This document shows, piece by piece, positions 1 through 7,235 of a stretch of DNA of 64,000 bases. Under the pieces are notes generated by a model, which was given only the letters and a program-made list of their open reading frames with translations, made no database searches and was not told where the DNA came from. The stretch's first letter is position 1. The number at the start of each line of letters is the position of its first letter. Source of the stretch: Haemophilus parainfluenzae T3T1 (GTDB lineage: Bacteria > Pseudomonadota > Gammaproteobacteria > Enterobacterales > Pasteurellaceae); assembly GCF_000210895.1 (NCBI RefSeq), contig NC_015964.1:372001-436000 (forward strand). The letters run 5' to 3'. The position numbers were made by a program, and so were the translations under genes.

Positions 1-297
1 GGTAGTTTCTTAACGACATTAGGTTTTGCGCCAACTAAACTCAATAGCGATCAGGCTTTCGTGGAAATCAACCTTGAACAATTAGTAATGGAAAAACCGG
101 AATACTTGTTCATTGCCCATTATCGTGATGAAAGTATTGCGCGCAAATGGGAAGCTGAGCCACTTTGGAAAGCCATTCCTGCGGTAAAAGCGAACCATGT
201 TTACAGTGTTGACTCCGACATGTGGGCGCGTGGTCGCGGCTTAGAAGCAAGCAAAATTATGGCAAAACAAATTGAAGGTTTCGTGAAACAAAAATAA
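1..297 (+). CDS. fecB: Fe(3+)-dicitrate ABC transporter substrate-binding protein, C-terminal part (FecB-like)
   Basis: The reading frame is open from base 1, so the 5' part lies outside the window; 98 residues and the stop are visible. The segment ending in AKQIEGFVKQK looks like the last lobe of a periplasmic siderophore-binding protein of the FecB/FhuD class, with the typical 'W..iPAVKANHVYSVD' stretch before a C-terminal helix. Its stop codon overlaps the next start (fecC) by one base, so the four fec genes form one translationally coupled operon. It should bind ferric citrate in the periplasm and hand it to FecCD. The family is inferred mainly from the three better preserved partners downstream. 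Confidence 0.75.
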   Translation, partial: GSFLTTLGFAPTKLNSDQAFVEINLEQLVMEKPEYLFIAHYRDESIARKWEAEPLWKAIPAVKANHVYSVDSDMWARGRGLEASKIMAKQIEGFVKQK

Positions 298-1286
298 TGA
301 TGAAGTCCACTTTCCGTTGGGGACTTCCCCTTATCATTCTGGCTTTCCTATTATGGGGAAGCCTGTTTTTGTATTATCCCATCGAAATTCGACCGCTTGC
401 AGCGTTACAAGCGTTCCTCCCCGATGGCGATGAAATTGCCAAAATTACCGTAACCGATTTACGCCTGCCGCGCGCATTAGTTGGCATGATTTTAGGTGCC
501 AATCTTGCGGTGGCGGGGGCGTTGTTACAAACCATTACGCGCAACCCGCTTGCTTCACCTACGCTACTCAGCGTGAACTCGGGAGCCAGTCTTGCCATGG
601 TAACCGCCAGTGCTTTTAGCCCTTTGATTCTTTCTGGTTATAGCATTGCTTTAGTGGCTAGTATCGGCGGCGGTCTGAGTTGGCTTGTGGTAATGCTGAT
701 CAGCAATGGTTGGAAAGACAACAGTGGGGATCGTAGCCGAGTGATTTTAGCAGGGATTGCCGTATCACTACTGTGTGCAGCGCTCACGAAATTGGTGCTC
801 ATTATCGCGGAAGATCATGCCTTCGGTATTATGAGTTGGCTAGCTGGCGGCATTGCACATGCTCGTTGGAATGAATTATTGACGTTATTTCCGTTCTTTA
901 TTTTGACCGCACTTTTCTGTCTATTCTTTGCTAGTCGTTTGAATTTACTCAATTTAAGCGATGAATCTGCGCGTTCGTTAGGCATCAATCTCTTCCGTTT
1001 ACGCTGGTACGCTAACATCATGGCATTATTGATTGTGGGTTCAAGCGTGAGTGTTGCTGGCCCAGTAGCCTTTATCGGCTTACTAGTGCCCCATCTGGCA
1101 CGCTATTGGATTGGTTATGACTTGCGAAAATCGCTCCCTATGGCGATGTTACTCGGCGCAATTTTAATGCTCGCTGCAGATACCATTGCCCGCGCGGTCA
1201 ACTTTCCTAGCGAAGTGCCTGCTGGTGCGGTGCTTGCCTTAATCGGAGCACCAGTCTTTGTATTATTTGCCAGAGGAAGACACTAA
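297..1286 (+). CDS. fecC: Ferric citrate ABC transporter permease FecC
   Basis: A 329-residue FecCD/BtuC-family inner-membrane permease with about nine to ten hydrophobic segments. Recognisable family stretches are 'LRLPRALVGMILGANLAVAG' near residue 55, 'ITRNPLASPTLL' near 85, and 'GPVAFIGLLVPHLAR' near 255, the coupling loop contacting the ATPase. Resemblance to E. coli FecC as remembered is high along the whole length. It should form a heterodimer with FecD and move ferric citrate into the cytoplasm using ATP hydrolysed by FecE. The start overlaps the fecB stop; a second ATG directly follows, so the start is uncertain by one codon. Confidence 0.9.
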   Translation: MMKSTFRWGLPLIILAFLLWGSLFLYYPIEIRPLAALQAFLPDGDEIAKITVTDLRLPRALVGMILGANLAVAGALLQTITRNPLASPTLLSVNSGASLAMVTASAFSPLILSGYSIALVASIGGGLSWLVVMLISNGWKDNSGDRSRVILAGIAVSLLCAALTKLVLIIAEDHAFGIMSWLAGGIAHARWNELLTLFPFFILTALFCLFFASRLNLLNLSDESARSLGINLFRLRWYANIMALLIVGSSVSVAGPVAFIGLLVPHLARYWIGYDLRKSLPMAMLLGAILMLAADTIARAVNFPSEVPAGAVLALIGAPVFVLFARGRH

Positions 1287-2269
1287 TGCGAGCTTCTCAT
1301 GTATCTTTTCGCGCTATCGGCTTTTATGTCATTACGCTTAGTCTGATGGTACTACTCTTTGGGTTGAGTATTCGTCTCGGCACTTATACGCTTTCCTTTG
1401 AAGAAATTTGGGCAGCCTTTCAGCCTGACGATAAAAACTATTTTACCTTGATGGAATATCGCCTACCCCGTGCAGTATTAGCGATTTTATTAGGCGGAGC
1501 CTTAGCAATTTCTGGTGTGTTAGTGCAAAGCGTAGTGCGTAATCCGCTTGCTTCTCCCGATATTTTAGGGATTAACAATGCGGCTGGGTTAGTTGCTGTT
1601 TCGGTATTGATGTTCTTACCAAACTTAGCATTTTACTGGATGCCAATTTTTGCCTTTTTAGGTGGTGTGCTCTCTTTTGTCATTTTATGGGTCGTGTGCG
1701 GTTTTAACTTCCGCCCTATCAAAATGGCAATCATTGGGGTCGCACTTTCCGCATTATGGGCTGCTATTAGTCATTATCTAATGCTTACCAATCCAGTCGA
1801 GATCAATACGGCGATGTTATGGCTCACAGGAAGCCTGTGGGGGCGTAGCTGGTCTTATTTAAATGTGGTATTACCATGGTTAGTGATATTGCTGCCCTTG
1901 CCATTTATTTTCTGTCGCGATCTCGACACCCTTGGTTTAGGTGAAAACAAAGCCTCTACCTTGGGCGTGACCGTAAATAAAGTACAAATCAGCGTTTTAG
2001 TGCTAGCGGTGGCCCTTTCCACTACAGCCGTGGCAATTTGTGGTCCGATTGCCTTTTTAGGCTTAGTTGCGCCGCATCTTGCCCGTCGTTTAGTCGGCGG
2101 CAGACATCGTACCCTATTACCGGCAGCCTTGATTATTGGCGCCCTCTTATTACAACTTTCGGATATTTTGGCGCGGGTGATTGACCCTCCAACTGAACTA
2201 CCCGCGGGTATTCTGACCGCGATTATCGGTGCGCCATATTTCTTCTATTTATTGATGAGAACTAAATAA
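1286..2269 (+). CDS. fecD: Ferric citrate ABC transporter permease FecD
   Basis: A 327-residue second FecCD-type permease. It shows 'YRLPRAVLAILLGGALAISG', 'VVRNPLASPDILGINNAA' and 'GPIAFLGLVAPHLARRLVGG', all characteristic of FecD, and ends with the conserved 'ELPAGILTAIIGAPYFFYLL'. It is partner of FecC in the inner-membrane channel. Start and stop codons overlap the neighbours by one base on each side (1286 and 2269), implying coupled translation and equal dosage with FecC and FecE. No odd residues were noticed. Confidence 0.9.
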   Translation: MRASHVSFRAIGFYVITLSLMVLLFGLSIRLGTYTLSFEEIWAAFQPDDKNYFTLMEYRLPRAVLAILLGGALAISGVLVQSVVRNPLASPDILGINNAAGLVAVSVLMFLPNLAFYWMPIFAFLGGVLSFVILWVVCGFNFRPIKMAIIGVALSALWAAISHYLMLTNPVEINTAMLWLTGSLWGRSWSYLNVVLPWLVILLPLPFIFCRDLDTLGLGENKASTLGVTVNKVQISVLVLAVALSTTAVAICGPIAFLGLVAPHLARRLVGGRHRTLLPAALIIGALLLQLSDILARVIDPPTELPAGILTAIIGAPYFFYLLMRTK

Positions 2270-3036
2270 TGAGCATTGAAATCAATAATTTATCTTTAGG
2301 TTATCAAGATAAACTCGTGGTTAAAAATCTGTCGTTAAAATTCCCGAAAAATAAAGTGATTGCATTAATCGGCCCAAATGGTTGCTGTAAGTCCACCACA
2401 TTAAAAGCGGTGGCGCGCTTGCTTAAGCCAAAGCAAGGCTTAATCACCCATAAAGGTCAGGATATTTGGCAAAAAAGCCCTAAAGAATATGCCCAAGAAT
2501 TGGCTTTTCTCCCGCAGCAACACTTAGTTCCCGAAGGCATTAAAGTACGCGAATTGATCGCTTACGGGCGTTCGCCTTACTTAAATCTATGGGGTAAACT
2601 CAGCCAAAAAGATGAAGAATTGGTCACTTGGGCGATGGATCAAACACAAACTGTCGAACTCGCCGAACAGTTGGTTTCCGATTTATCTGGTGGTCAGCAA
2701 CAACGCGTCTTCTTAGCCATGACACTTGCGCAAGATGCTGAATTAGTGCTACTTGATGAGCCGACTACTTATCTGGATTTAAACCGCCAAGCAGAACTCA
2801 TGGGCATGATACGACAAATGCAACAAAACGGCAAAACCGTGATTACGGTGTTGCATGATCTCAACCAAGCCTGCCGCTATTGCGATCACTTAATCGTCAT
2901 GAAAAAAGGTGCAGTGATGGCACAAGGTACACCTGATGAAGTGATGACCGAAGAGTTGCTGAAGAATGTGTTTGATTTGGATGTCATCATTCATCGTGAT
3001 CCTATCAGTAACACACCGATGTTTATTTTGAAATAA
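2269..3036 (+). CDS. fecE: Ferric citrate ABC transporter ATPase FecE (altered Walker A)
   Basis: A 255-residue ABC ATPase that should power FecCD. Visible motifs are Walker A at residues 35-43, Q-loop 'LPQQHL' near 85, signature LSGGQQQR near 138, Walker B 'LVLLDEPTTYLD' near 160 and the H-loop 'VLHDLNQ' near 195. The Walker A reads GPNGCCKST: the glycine expected directly before the catalytic Lys41 is Cys40 (codon TGT, 2386-2388, one base from GGT). That glycine is nearly invariant in P-loop ATPases, so activity may be reduced or lost, although everything else is intact. A hairpin terminator follows, so this is the last gene of the fec operon. Confidence 0.88.
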   Translation: MSIEINNLSLGYQDKLVVKNLSLKFPKNKVIALIGPNGCCKSTTLKAVARLLKPKQGLITHKGQDIWQKSPKEYAQELAFLPQQHLVPEGIKVRELIAYGRSPYLNLWGKLSQKDEELVTWAMDQTQTVELAEQLVSDLSGGQQQRVFLAMTLAQDAELVLLDEPTTYLDLNRQAELMGMIRQMQQNGKTVITVLHDLNQACRYCDHLIVMKKGAVMAQGTPDEVMTEELLKNVFDLDVIIHRDPISNTPMFILK

Positions 3037-3060
3037 CTTTCAATCACTTCTCTAAATATC

Positions 3061-3097
3061 AAATAGGCGTTTTATTTTACTAAAATGCCTATTTTTT
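3061..3097 (+). terminator. Terminator of the fec operon
   Basis: An AT-rich inverted repeat AAATAGGC (3061-3068) / GCCTATTT (3087-3094) followed by T residues lies 25 bases after the fecE stop. The surrounding 3037-3246 stretch holds nothing else I recognise. Confidence 0.65.
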
Positions 3098-3246
3098 CAC
3101 CTAAAACACTTGATGTTATACATAGCTAATGCTTTTTATGGCTCAACTTGAGGTCGGACCACTTTACGAAACTTATACTTTCTTTACATTGTCATAAATA
3201 TGGAGTCCACAATAAATAATTATAATTAAACATCGTAGAAGTTAAT

Positions 3247-3723
3247 ATGAAGTCTCTATCCCATGTCTTTAAGGCAGTGCTATTAGTAGGTATCAGCACC
3301 TCAGTAGTATAGGTTGCCTATGCCCAAAATTCCTCTATTGATACCGAACGAGAAAATATCATCATTTTCTCTCGTCAAGGAGAAACCCAATTAAATCAAG
3401 CCATTTCAAAACTTGAGGCCTTATTTAAGAGGACAAACGATATTAAAGTGCGCGATGATTTAATTACACTCTATCTGAGGACGAATCAATCCGCTAAAGC
3501 ACTTTCACTTTGCGACAGCTGCGCACCAGCGCAATTTTCTCAAAATGAACTGGAAAATTTAGGCAAAGCCGCTCGAAATGAAAAACAATACGACCGTGCC
3601 GTTGCATTCTATTCCCAATTGCAAAAGCAATTCCCTGATAATCCAAATGGATGGCTTGGTGGCGCATTAGCCTCCACTGAAACCAAAAACTACACTGCTG
3701 CAAAAAATGCACTGAATGTTTAA
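3247..3723 (+). pseudogene. pgaA: Remnant of poly-beta-1,6-GlcNAc export porin gene (pgaA-like), N-terminal TPR part
   Basis: From ATG 3247 the frame encodes a signal peptide (MKSLSHVFKAVLLVGIS...), but an amber TAG at 3310-3312 sits just before the predicted cleavage region (VAYAQ). The frame then stays open to TAA at 3721. The downstream 135 residues contain a TPR-like repeat ('AARNEKQYDRAVAFYSQLQKQ') and resemble the start of PgaA, the roughly 800-residue outer-membrane exporter of the PGA biofilm polysaccharide. Only about 158 codons remain: the beta-barrel part is missing and no pgaBCD genes are nearby. The family assignment rests on the signal peptide plus TPR layout and is moderate. 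Confidence 0.6.
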
Positions 3724-3728
3724 AAGAA

Positions 3729-3763
3729 AACCGCACTTTGATTTAAAAAACCAAAGTGCGGTT
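3729..3763. terminator. USS-pair terminator between pgaA remnant and pckA
   Basis: Inverted uptake signals form a 12-bp stem: AACCGCACTTTG (3729-3740) and CAAAGTGCGGTT (3752-3763), with T-rich DNA to the right. It separates two convergent genes and can act in both directions, as paired USS do in Haemophilus. Confidence 0.8.
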
Positions 3764-3800
3764 ATTTTTAGAGCTGTTTAATTAGATACTGTTTATCTAA

Positions 3801-5417
3801 TTAAGCTTTTGGGCCTGCTGCGATAAGTGCTTTACCTTCTGCATTAGTCGCATATTTTTCGAAGTTTTTCACGAAACGACCTGCAAGATCTTCAGCTTTA
3901 GCTTGCCATTGTGCTTTGTCAGCGTAAGTATCACGTGGGTCTAAGATCGCTGGATCTACACCTGGTAACGCTTTTGGAATCGCTAAGTTAAAGATTGGTA
4001 GCTCACTCATTTCAGCTTTTTCGATAGAATCATCTAAGATTGCATCGATGATACCGCGAGTATCTTTGATTGAGATACGTTTACCCGTACCGTTCCAACC
4101 TGTGTTCACTAAGTATGCTTCTGCACCAGCAGCTTGCATACGTTTAACTAACACTTCAGCATATTGTGTTGGGTGAAGAGTTAAGAACGCCGCACCGAAA
4201 CATGCTGAGAAGGTTGGAGTTGGCTCAGTAATACCACGCTCTGTACCAGCTAATTTAGCGGTGAAACCAGATAAGAAGTAGTATTTGGTTTGCTCTGGTG
4301 TCAATTTAGACACAGGAGGTAATACACCGAATGCGTCTGCAGTTAAGAAAATCACTTTCGTTGCGTGACCAGCACGAGATACTGGTTTAACAATATTATC
4401 AATGTGATAAATTGGGTAAGAGACACGAGTGTTTTCAGTTTTAGAACCATCATCGAAATCAACTGAACCATCTGCACGAACCACGACGTTTTCTAATAAC
4501 GCATCACGACGGATTGCACGATAAATATCTGGTTCATTTTCTTCAGAAAGATGGATAGTTTTCGCGTAGCAACCACCTTCAAAGTTGAAGATACCTACAT
4601 CATCCCAACCGTGCTCATCGTCACCAATTAATTCACGTTTTGGATCGGTAGAAAGTGTGGTTTTACCTGTACCTGATAAACCGAAGAAGATTGCTACATC
4701 ACCGTCTTTACCTACGTTAGCAGAACAGTGCATTGCACCTACACCTTTAAGTGGTAGGAAGTAGTTCATCATTGAGAACATACCTTTCTTCATTTCGCCG
4801 CCGTACCAAGTACCACCGATTAATTGAATACGCTCAGTTAAGTTAAATGCAACGAAGTTTTCAGAGTTCAAACCTTGTTCTTTCCAGTTCGGGTTGGTGC
4901 ATTTAGAACCATTCATTACCACGAAATCAGGTTTAAAGGTTTTTAATTGTTCTTCTGTAGGACGAATGAACATATTTTTCACAAAGTGTGCTTGCCATGC
5001 TACTTCAGTCACAATACGTACTGCGATACGGTCTTGTTCACTTGCGCCACAGAAACCATCAACCACGAATAAACGTTTACCAGAAAGTTGTTTAGTCACA
5101 AGACCTTTCAAGCTTGACCAAGTTTCTTGAGTCATTGGTTTGTTATCGTTTTTCGCCACATCAGAAGTCCACCACACAGTATCTTTTGTGGTATCATCTA
5201 AAACGATGTATTTATCTTTCGGCGAACGACCGGTAAAGATCCCTGTATCAACAGCCACAGCTCCAGTTGTGGTAAGTGTCCCTTTTTCAAAGCCTTCTAA
5301 ACCTGGTTTGGTTTCTTCTTCAAAAAGTTGTTCATAACTTGGGTTATAAACCACTTCTTTTACATCATGAATACCAATGGCTTCAAGTTCTTTAATTACA
5401 TTTTTAATGTCAGTCAT
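3801..5417 (-). CDS. pckA: Phosphoenolpyruvate carboxykinase (ATP)
   Basis: A 538-residue enzyme, the normal length for the ATP-dependent family. It converts oxaloacetate and ATP to PEP, ADP and CO2 in the first step of gluconeogenesis. The P-loop GLSGTGKTT spans residues 246-254, and the metal/nucleotide motif GDDEHGW is at 265-271; the 'GRSPKDK' oxaloacetate-binding stretch is near 63-69. The start [10 protein letters not shown] has a purine-rich site (AGAGGTGAA) just upstream. It stands alone, convergent with the pgaA remnant. A CRP-like palindrome upstream (5487-5502) would fit control by carbon supply. Confidence 0.97.
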   Translation of the reverse strand: MTDIKNVIKELEAIGIHDVKEVVYNPSYEQLFEEETKPGLEGFEKGTLTTTGAVAVDTGIFTGRSPKDKYIVLDDTTKDTVWWTSDVAKNDNKPMTQETWSSLKGLVTKQLSGKRLFVVDGFCGASEQDRIAVRIVTEVAWQAHFVKNMFIRPTEEQLKTFKPDFVVMNGSKCTNPNWKEQGLNSENFVAFNLTERIQLIGGTWYGGEMKKGMFSMMNYFLPLKGVGAMHCSANVGKDGDVAIFFGLSGTGKTTLSTDPKRELIGDDEHGWDDVGIFNFEGGCYAKTIHLSEENEPDIYRAIRRDALLENVVVRADGSVDFDDGSKTENTRVSYPIYHIDNIVKPVSRAGHATKVIFLTADAFGVLPPVSKLTPEQTKYYFLSGFTAKLAGTERGITEPTPTFSACFGAAFLTLHPTQYAEVLVKRMQAAGAEAYLVNTGWNGTGKRISIKDTRGIIDAILDDSIEKAEMSELPIFNLAIPKALPGVDPAILDPRDTYADKAQWQAKAEDLAGRFVKNFEKYATNAEGKALIAAGPKA

Positions 5418-5486
5418 AGTTCACCTCTTGATTAAAGTTTAAAAATTTTTCCTGTGGTTATTGTAGGGGAATTGCCAGAAAAAAAA

Positions 5487-5502
5487 TGTTAACTAGATCA
5501 AA
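5487..5502. promoter_or_regulatory. Possible CRP site upstream of pckA
   Basis: The 16-bp stretch TGTTA-N6-TCAAA matches TGTGA-N6-TCACA with one mismatch in each half, placed symmetrically, about 70 bases upstream of the pckA start. Catabolite control of pckA is biologically sensible, but the match is imperfect. Confidence 0.4.
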
Positions 5503-5570
5503 TTTTTGAACATTTATTGGAAATTTCTACCTATTTTTAGGGTGTTTTTGGGAGCTAAGATAAAGTGCGG

Positions 5571-5614
5571 TTGATTTCACCTTTACTTTTCCTATATAGT
5601 GATAACCATTCTCA
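5571..5614 (+). promoter_or_regulatory. Sigma70 promoter with Fur box for the esterase gene
   Basis: TTGATT (5571-5576), a 16-base spacer and TATATA (5593-5598) resemble a sigma70 promoter. Directly after it, TGATAACCATTCTCA (5600-5614) matches the 7-1-7 Fur consensus TGATAATNATTATCA at 12 of 14 informative positions. Fur bound here would cover the transcription start, so the gene should be switched on by iron shortage. The Fur box call is the stronger of the two. Confidence 0.6.
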
Positions 5615-5632
5615 AATTAAGACTAGATAATC

Positions 5633-6499
5633 ATGTTCTCATTTCTGCGTTTACCCTTTTTATTTTTCCTGCTTATGTTTACGCAAAGCACGCAAGCAGA
5701 ACCCGACTTTAAGATTCCTCCTATTCAAGAAAGCATGAAAAAAATGTATCAAATTCAAGAAAAAGATTTTACCTTTGAAGACAAACATTACCGTTTGTTT
5801 ATTGCGGTTCCACCAAAAACATCGCAAAAACTGACCGCACTTTACACGTTGGATGGCAATGCACAATTTCCAATAGCAGTGAATGCTGTCAATCCGCATA
5901 AACCGCTCCCCCTTATTATCGGCATCGGTTATATATCTGATAAAGCTTACGCTATTGAGGAACGAATGAGAGACTACACGTTTCCAGCTGAAGGCGCTGA
6001 ATTTGCCAAAGGAGGAAAAGCCGCCGATTTTCTACGTTTTATTCAACAAGACGTAAAACCTTACATTGAGCAGCATTTCGATATCAATAAAGAAAAACAA
6101 TATTTCTTCGGCCATTCTTTTGGTGGGTTGTTTGGATTATATGTACTCTTCCATCAACCGGATTTATTTCAACATTACACCTTGGCAAGCCCTTCCCTTT
6201 GGTGGGGAAATGGCTCATTTTTGCCTCAAAATGAACCTTGGATTAGCCAAAAACCATCACATATTTTGATTACATTAGGCTCTTACGAAGAACATCCTGA
6301 ACAGGATCCGAATATCACTGAGGAACAATTACAGCGTATCAATCAACGGAAACAAATGCGAACAATCAATGCTCATCAACTGGCGGAAACATTGGAAAAA
6401 CAAGGTAATCCTGTGGCGTTTATTTCCATTCCCAATAAAAATCATGGGGGCTCAATTCCTGACGCAATTAAACATTGCTTGGAACAAGTGCAACAATAA
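5633..6499 (+). CDS. Periplasmic alpha/beta-hydrolase, probable ferric-siderophore esterase (IroE/Fes-like)
   Basis: A 288-residue protein with a cleavable signal peptide (residues 1-22, ending TQA-EPD). The nucleophile elbow GHSFGG (Ser162) and a C-terminal 'NKNHGGS' carrying the likely catalytic His give the esterase-fold arrangement of the IroE/BesA/Fes family. The predicted Fur box just upstream supports a role in iron acquisition: hydrolysis of an imported trilactone-type siderophore to release iron, probably in the periplasm. The actual siderophore cannot be told from sequence; a non-iron esterase of the same fold remains possible. Confidence 0.78.
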   Translation: MFSFLRLPFLFFLLMFTQSTQAEPDFKIPPIQESMKKMYQIQEKDFTFEDKHYRLFIAVPPKTSQKLTALYTLDGNAQFPIAVNAVNPHKPLPLIIGIGYISDKAYAIEERMRDYTFPAEGAEFAKGGKAADFLRFIQQDVKPYIEQHFDINKEKQYFFGHSFGGLFGLYVLFHQPDLFQHYTLASPSLWWGNGSFLPQNEPWISQKPSHILITLGSYEEHPEQDPNITEEQLQRINQRKQMRTINAHQLAETLEKQGNPVAFISIPNKNHGGSIPDAIKHCLEQVQQ

Positions 6500-6530
6500 A
6501 ACGTCCATAAAAAAATCCCCGTTATCATGA

Positions 6531-6555
6531 TGGTCTGCCCCCAAAAAATTTGACC
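6531..6555. repeat. Solo IS-end-like sequence
   Basis: TGGTCTGCCCCCAAAAAATT plus TTGACC-type end resembles the terminal inverted repeat of the IS3-family remnant at 12221-12245, with about five differences in 25 positions. No second end or transposase is nearby, so it looks like an abandoned IS tip left in front of the queuosine leader. Confidence 0.35.
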
Positions 6556-6575
6556 GCTTATTTTCTCTTCATTTT

Positions 6576-6633
6576 CCGTGGTTCGAAACCTTCCCACGGT
6601 TAGTCAATATTTGACTAGAAAACAAAATGAAGG
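6576..6633 (+). ncRNA. Candidate preQ1-type riboswitch in the queC leader
   Basis: A 6-bp hairpin CCGTGG (6576-6581) / CCACGG (6594-6599) encloses a loop starting with TTC. The loop segment CCTTC (6589-6593) can pair with GAAGG (6629-6633), which overlaps the Shine-Dalgarno position of queC, forming an H-type pseudoknot with an A-rich linker, as in preQ1 riboswitches that block translation. The linker holds an additional perfect hairpin TAGTCAA / TTGACTA (6601-6617), which the minimal preQ1-I class lacks. The gene context (queuosine synthesis) supports the call; no covariance search was possible. Confidence 0.45.
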
Positions 6634-6834
6634 ATGTTTATACAACAAAATAAAAAAGCCCTTGTGATTTTTTCAGGCGGCCAAGACTCTACAACTTGCC
6701 TATTTCAGGTCATCGCAGAATTCGGCAAAGAAAATGTCGAAGTAGTGACCTTTCAATACGGACAACGTCATGCAATTGAGCTAGAAAAAGGGTTTAACGA
6801 ATACTTAGCAGAAAAAGGACTAGCAAATGTTTAA
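6634..6834 (+). pseudogene. queC: queC (7-cyano-7-deazaguanine synthase) with large internal deletion
   Basis: The 66-residue frame begins like QueC, with the PP-loop ATPase motif '[14 protein letters not shown]' and '[15 protein letters not shown]', then jumps to '[14 protein letters not shown]', which resembles the very C-terminus of the normal protein (about 225 residues). Roughly 160 residues, including the zinc-binding cysteines, are missing while the frame is kept, so no active enzyme is possible. An ATG overlapping the stop starts the next remnant, preserving the operon's overlap. Confidence 0.8.
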
Positions 6835-7000
6835 AATTGCAAAAGAATTCAGTTTTGATACGGCACATATGCTTAATGGGCATGATGACAAAATGAATTT
6901 ATTAGAAACTATCACTCAATTAGGTCAATTAAATCTTCGTGCTAATAAACTTAAATGGCAGTTAAGCCTCCAAACTCATAAGATTATTGGTATCGAGTAA
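6827..7000 (+). pseudogene. queD start fused to queE end (collapsed queuosine genes)
   Basis: The 57-codon frame starts with '[16 protein letters not shown]' and 'NGHD', the N-terminus of QueD (6-carboxytetrahydropterin synthase) including the zinc-ligand His region. It ends with 'LQTHKIIGIE', typical of the C-terminus of QueE (7-carboxy-7-deazaguanine synthase). Some 30 residues between may come from the inside of queE. One or more deletions must have removed most of queD and nearly all of queE. It follows the queC remnant with an 8-bp overlap and ends before a terminator. Confidence 0.7.
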
Positions 7001-7018
7001 TATCTTATTAACATCTTT

Positions 7019-7050
7019 CTGAGAAGAATCAGGCGATTCTTCTCAGATTT
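7019..7050 (+). terminator. Terminator of the decayed que operon
   Basis: A perfect 12-bp stem CTGAGAAGAATC / GATTCTTCTCAG (7019-7046) with a 4-base loop precedes a short T-rich stretch, 19 bases after the last remnant's stop. Confidence 0.7.
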
Positions 7051-7235
7051 GCTTTTCTATTTTCTTCAAAAACTAAAAAATATCGCTATTTATTCAGTAT
7101 TTTCGTGAATTTTGCATTATTTTCACACAATTCTGTGAAGTGATTCACAAATTCGAGAAAAAAGCATTTACTTTTCCCTCTGTTGATTTTATGTTCATTA
7201 ACAATCTTGTAACAAAGTAACAAGGGGTGATTACT

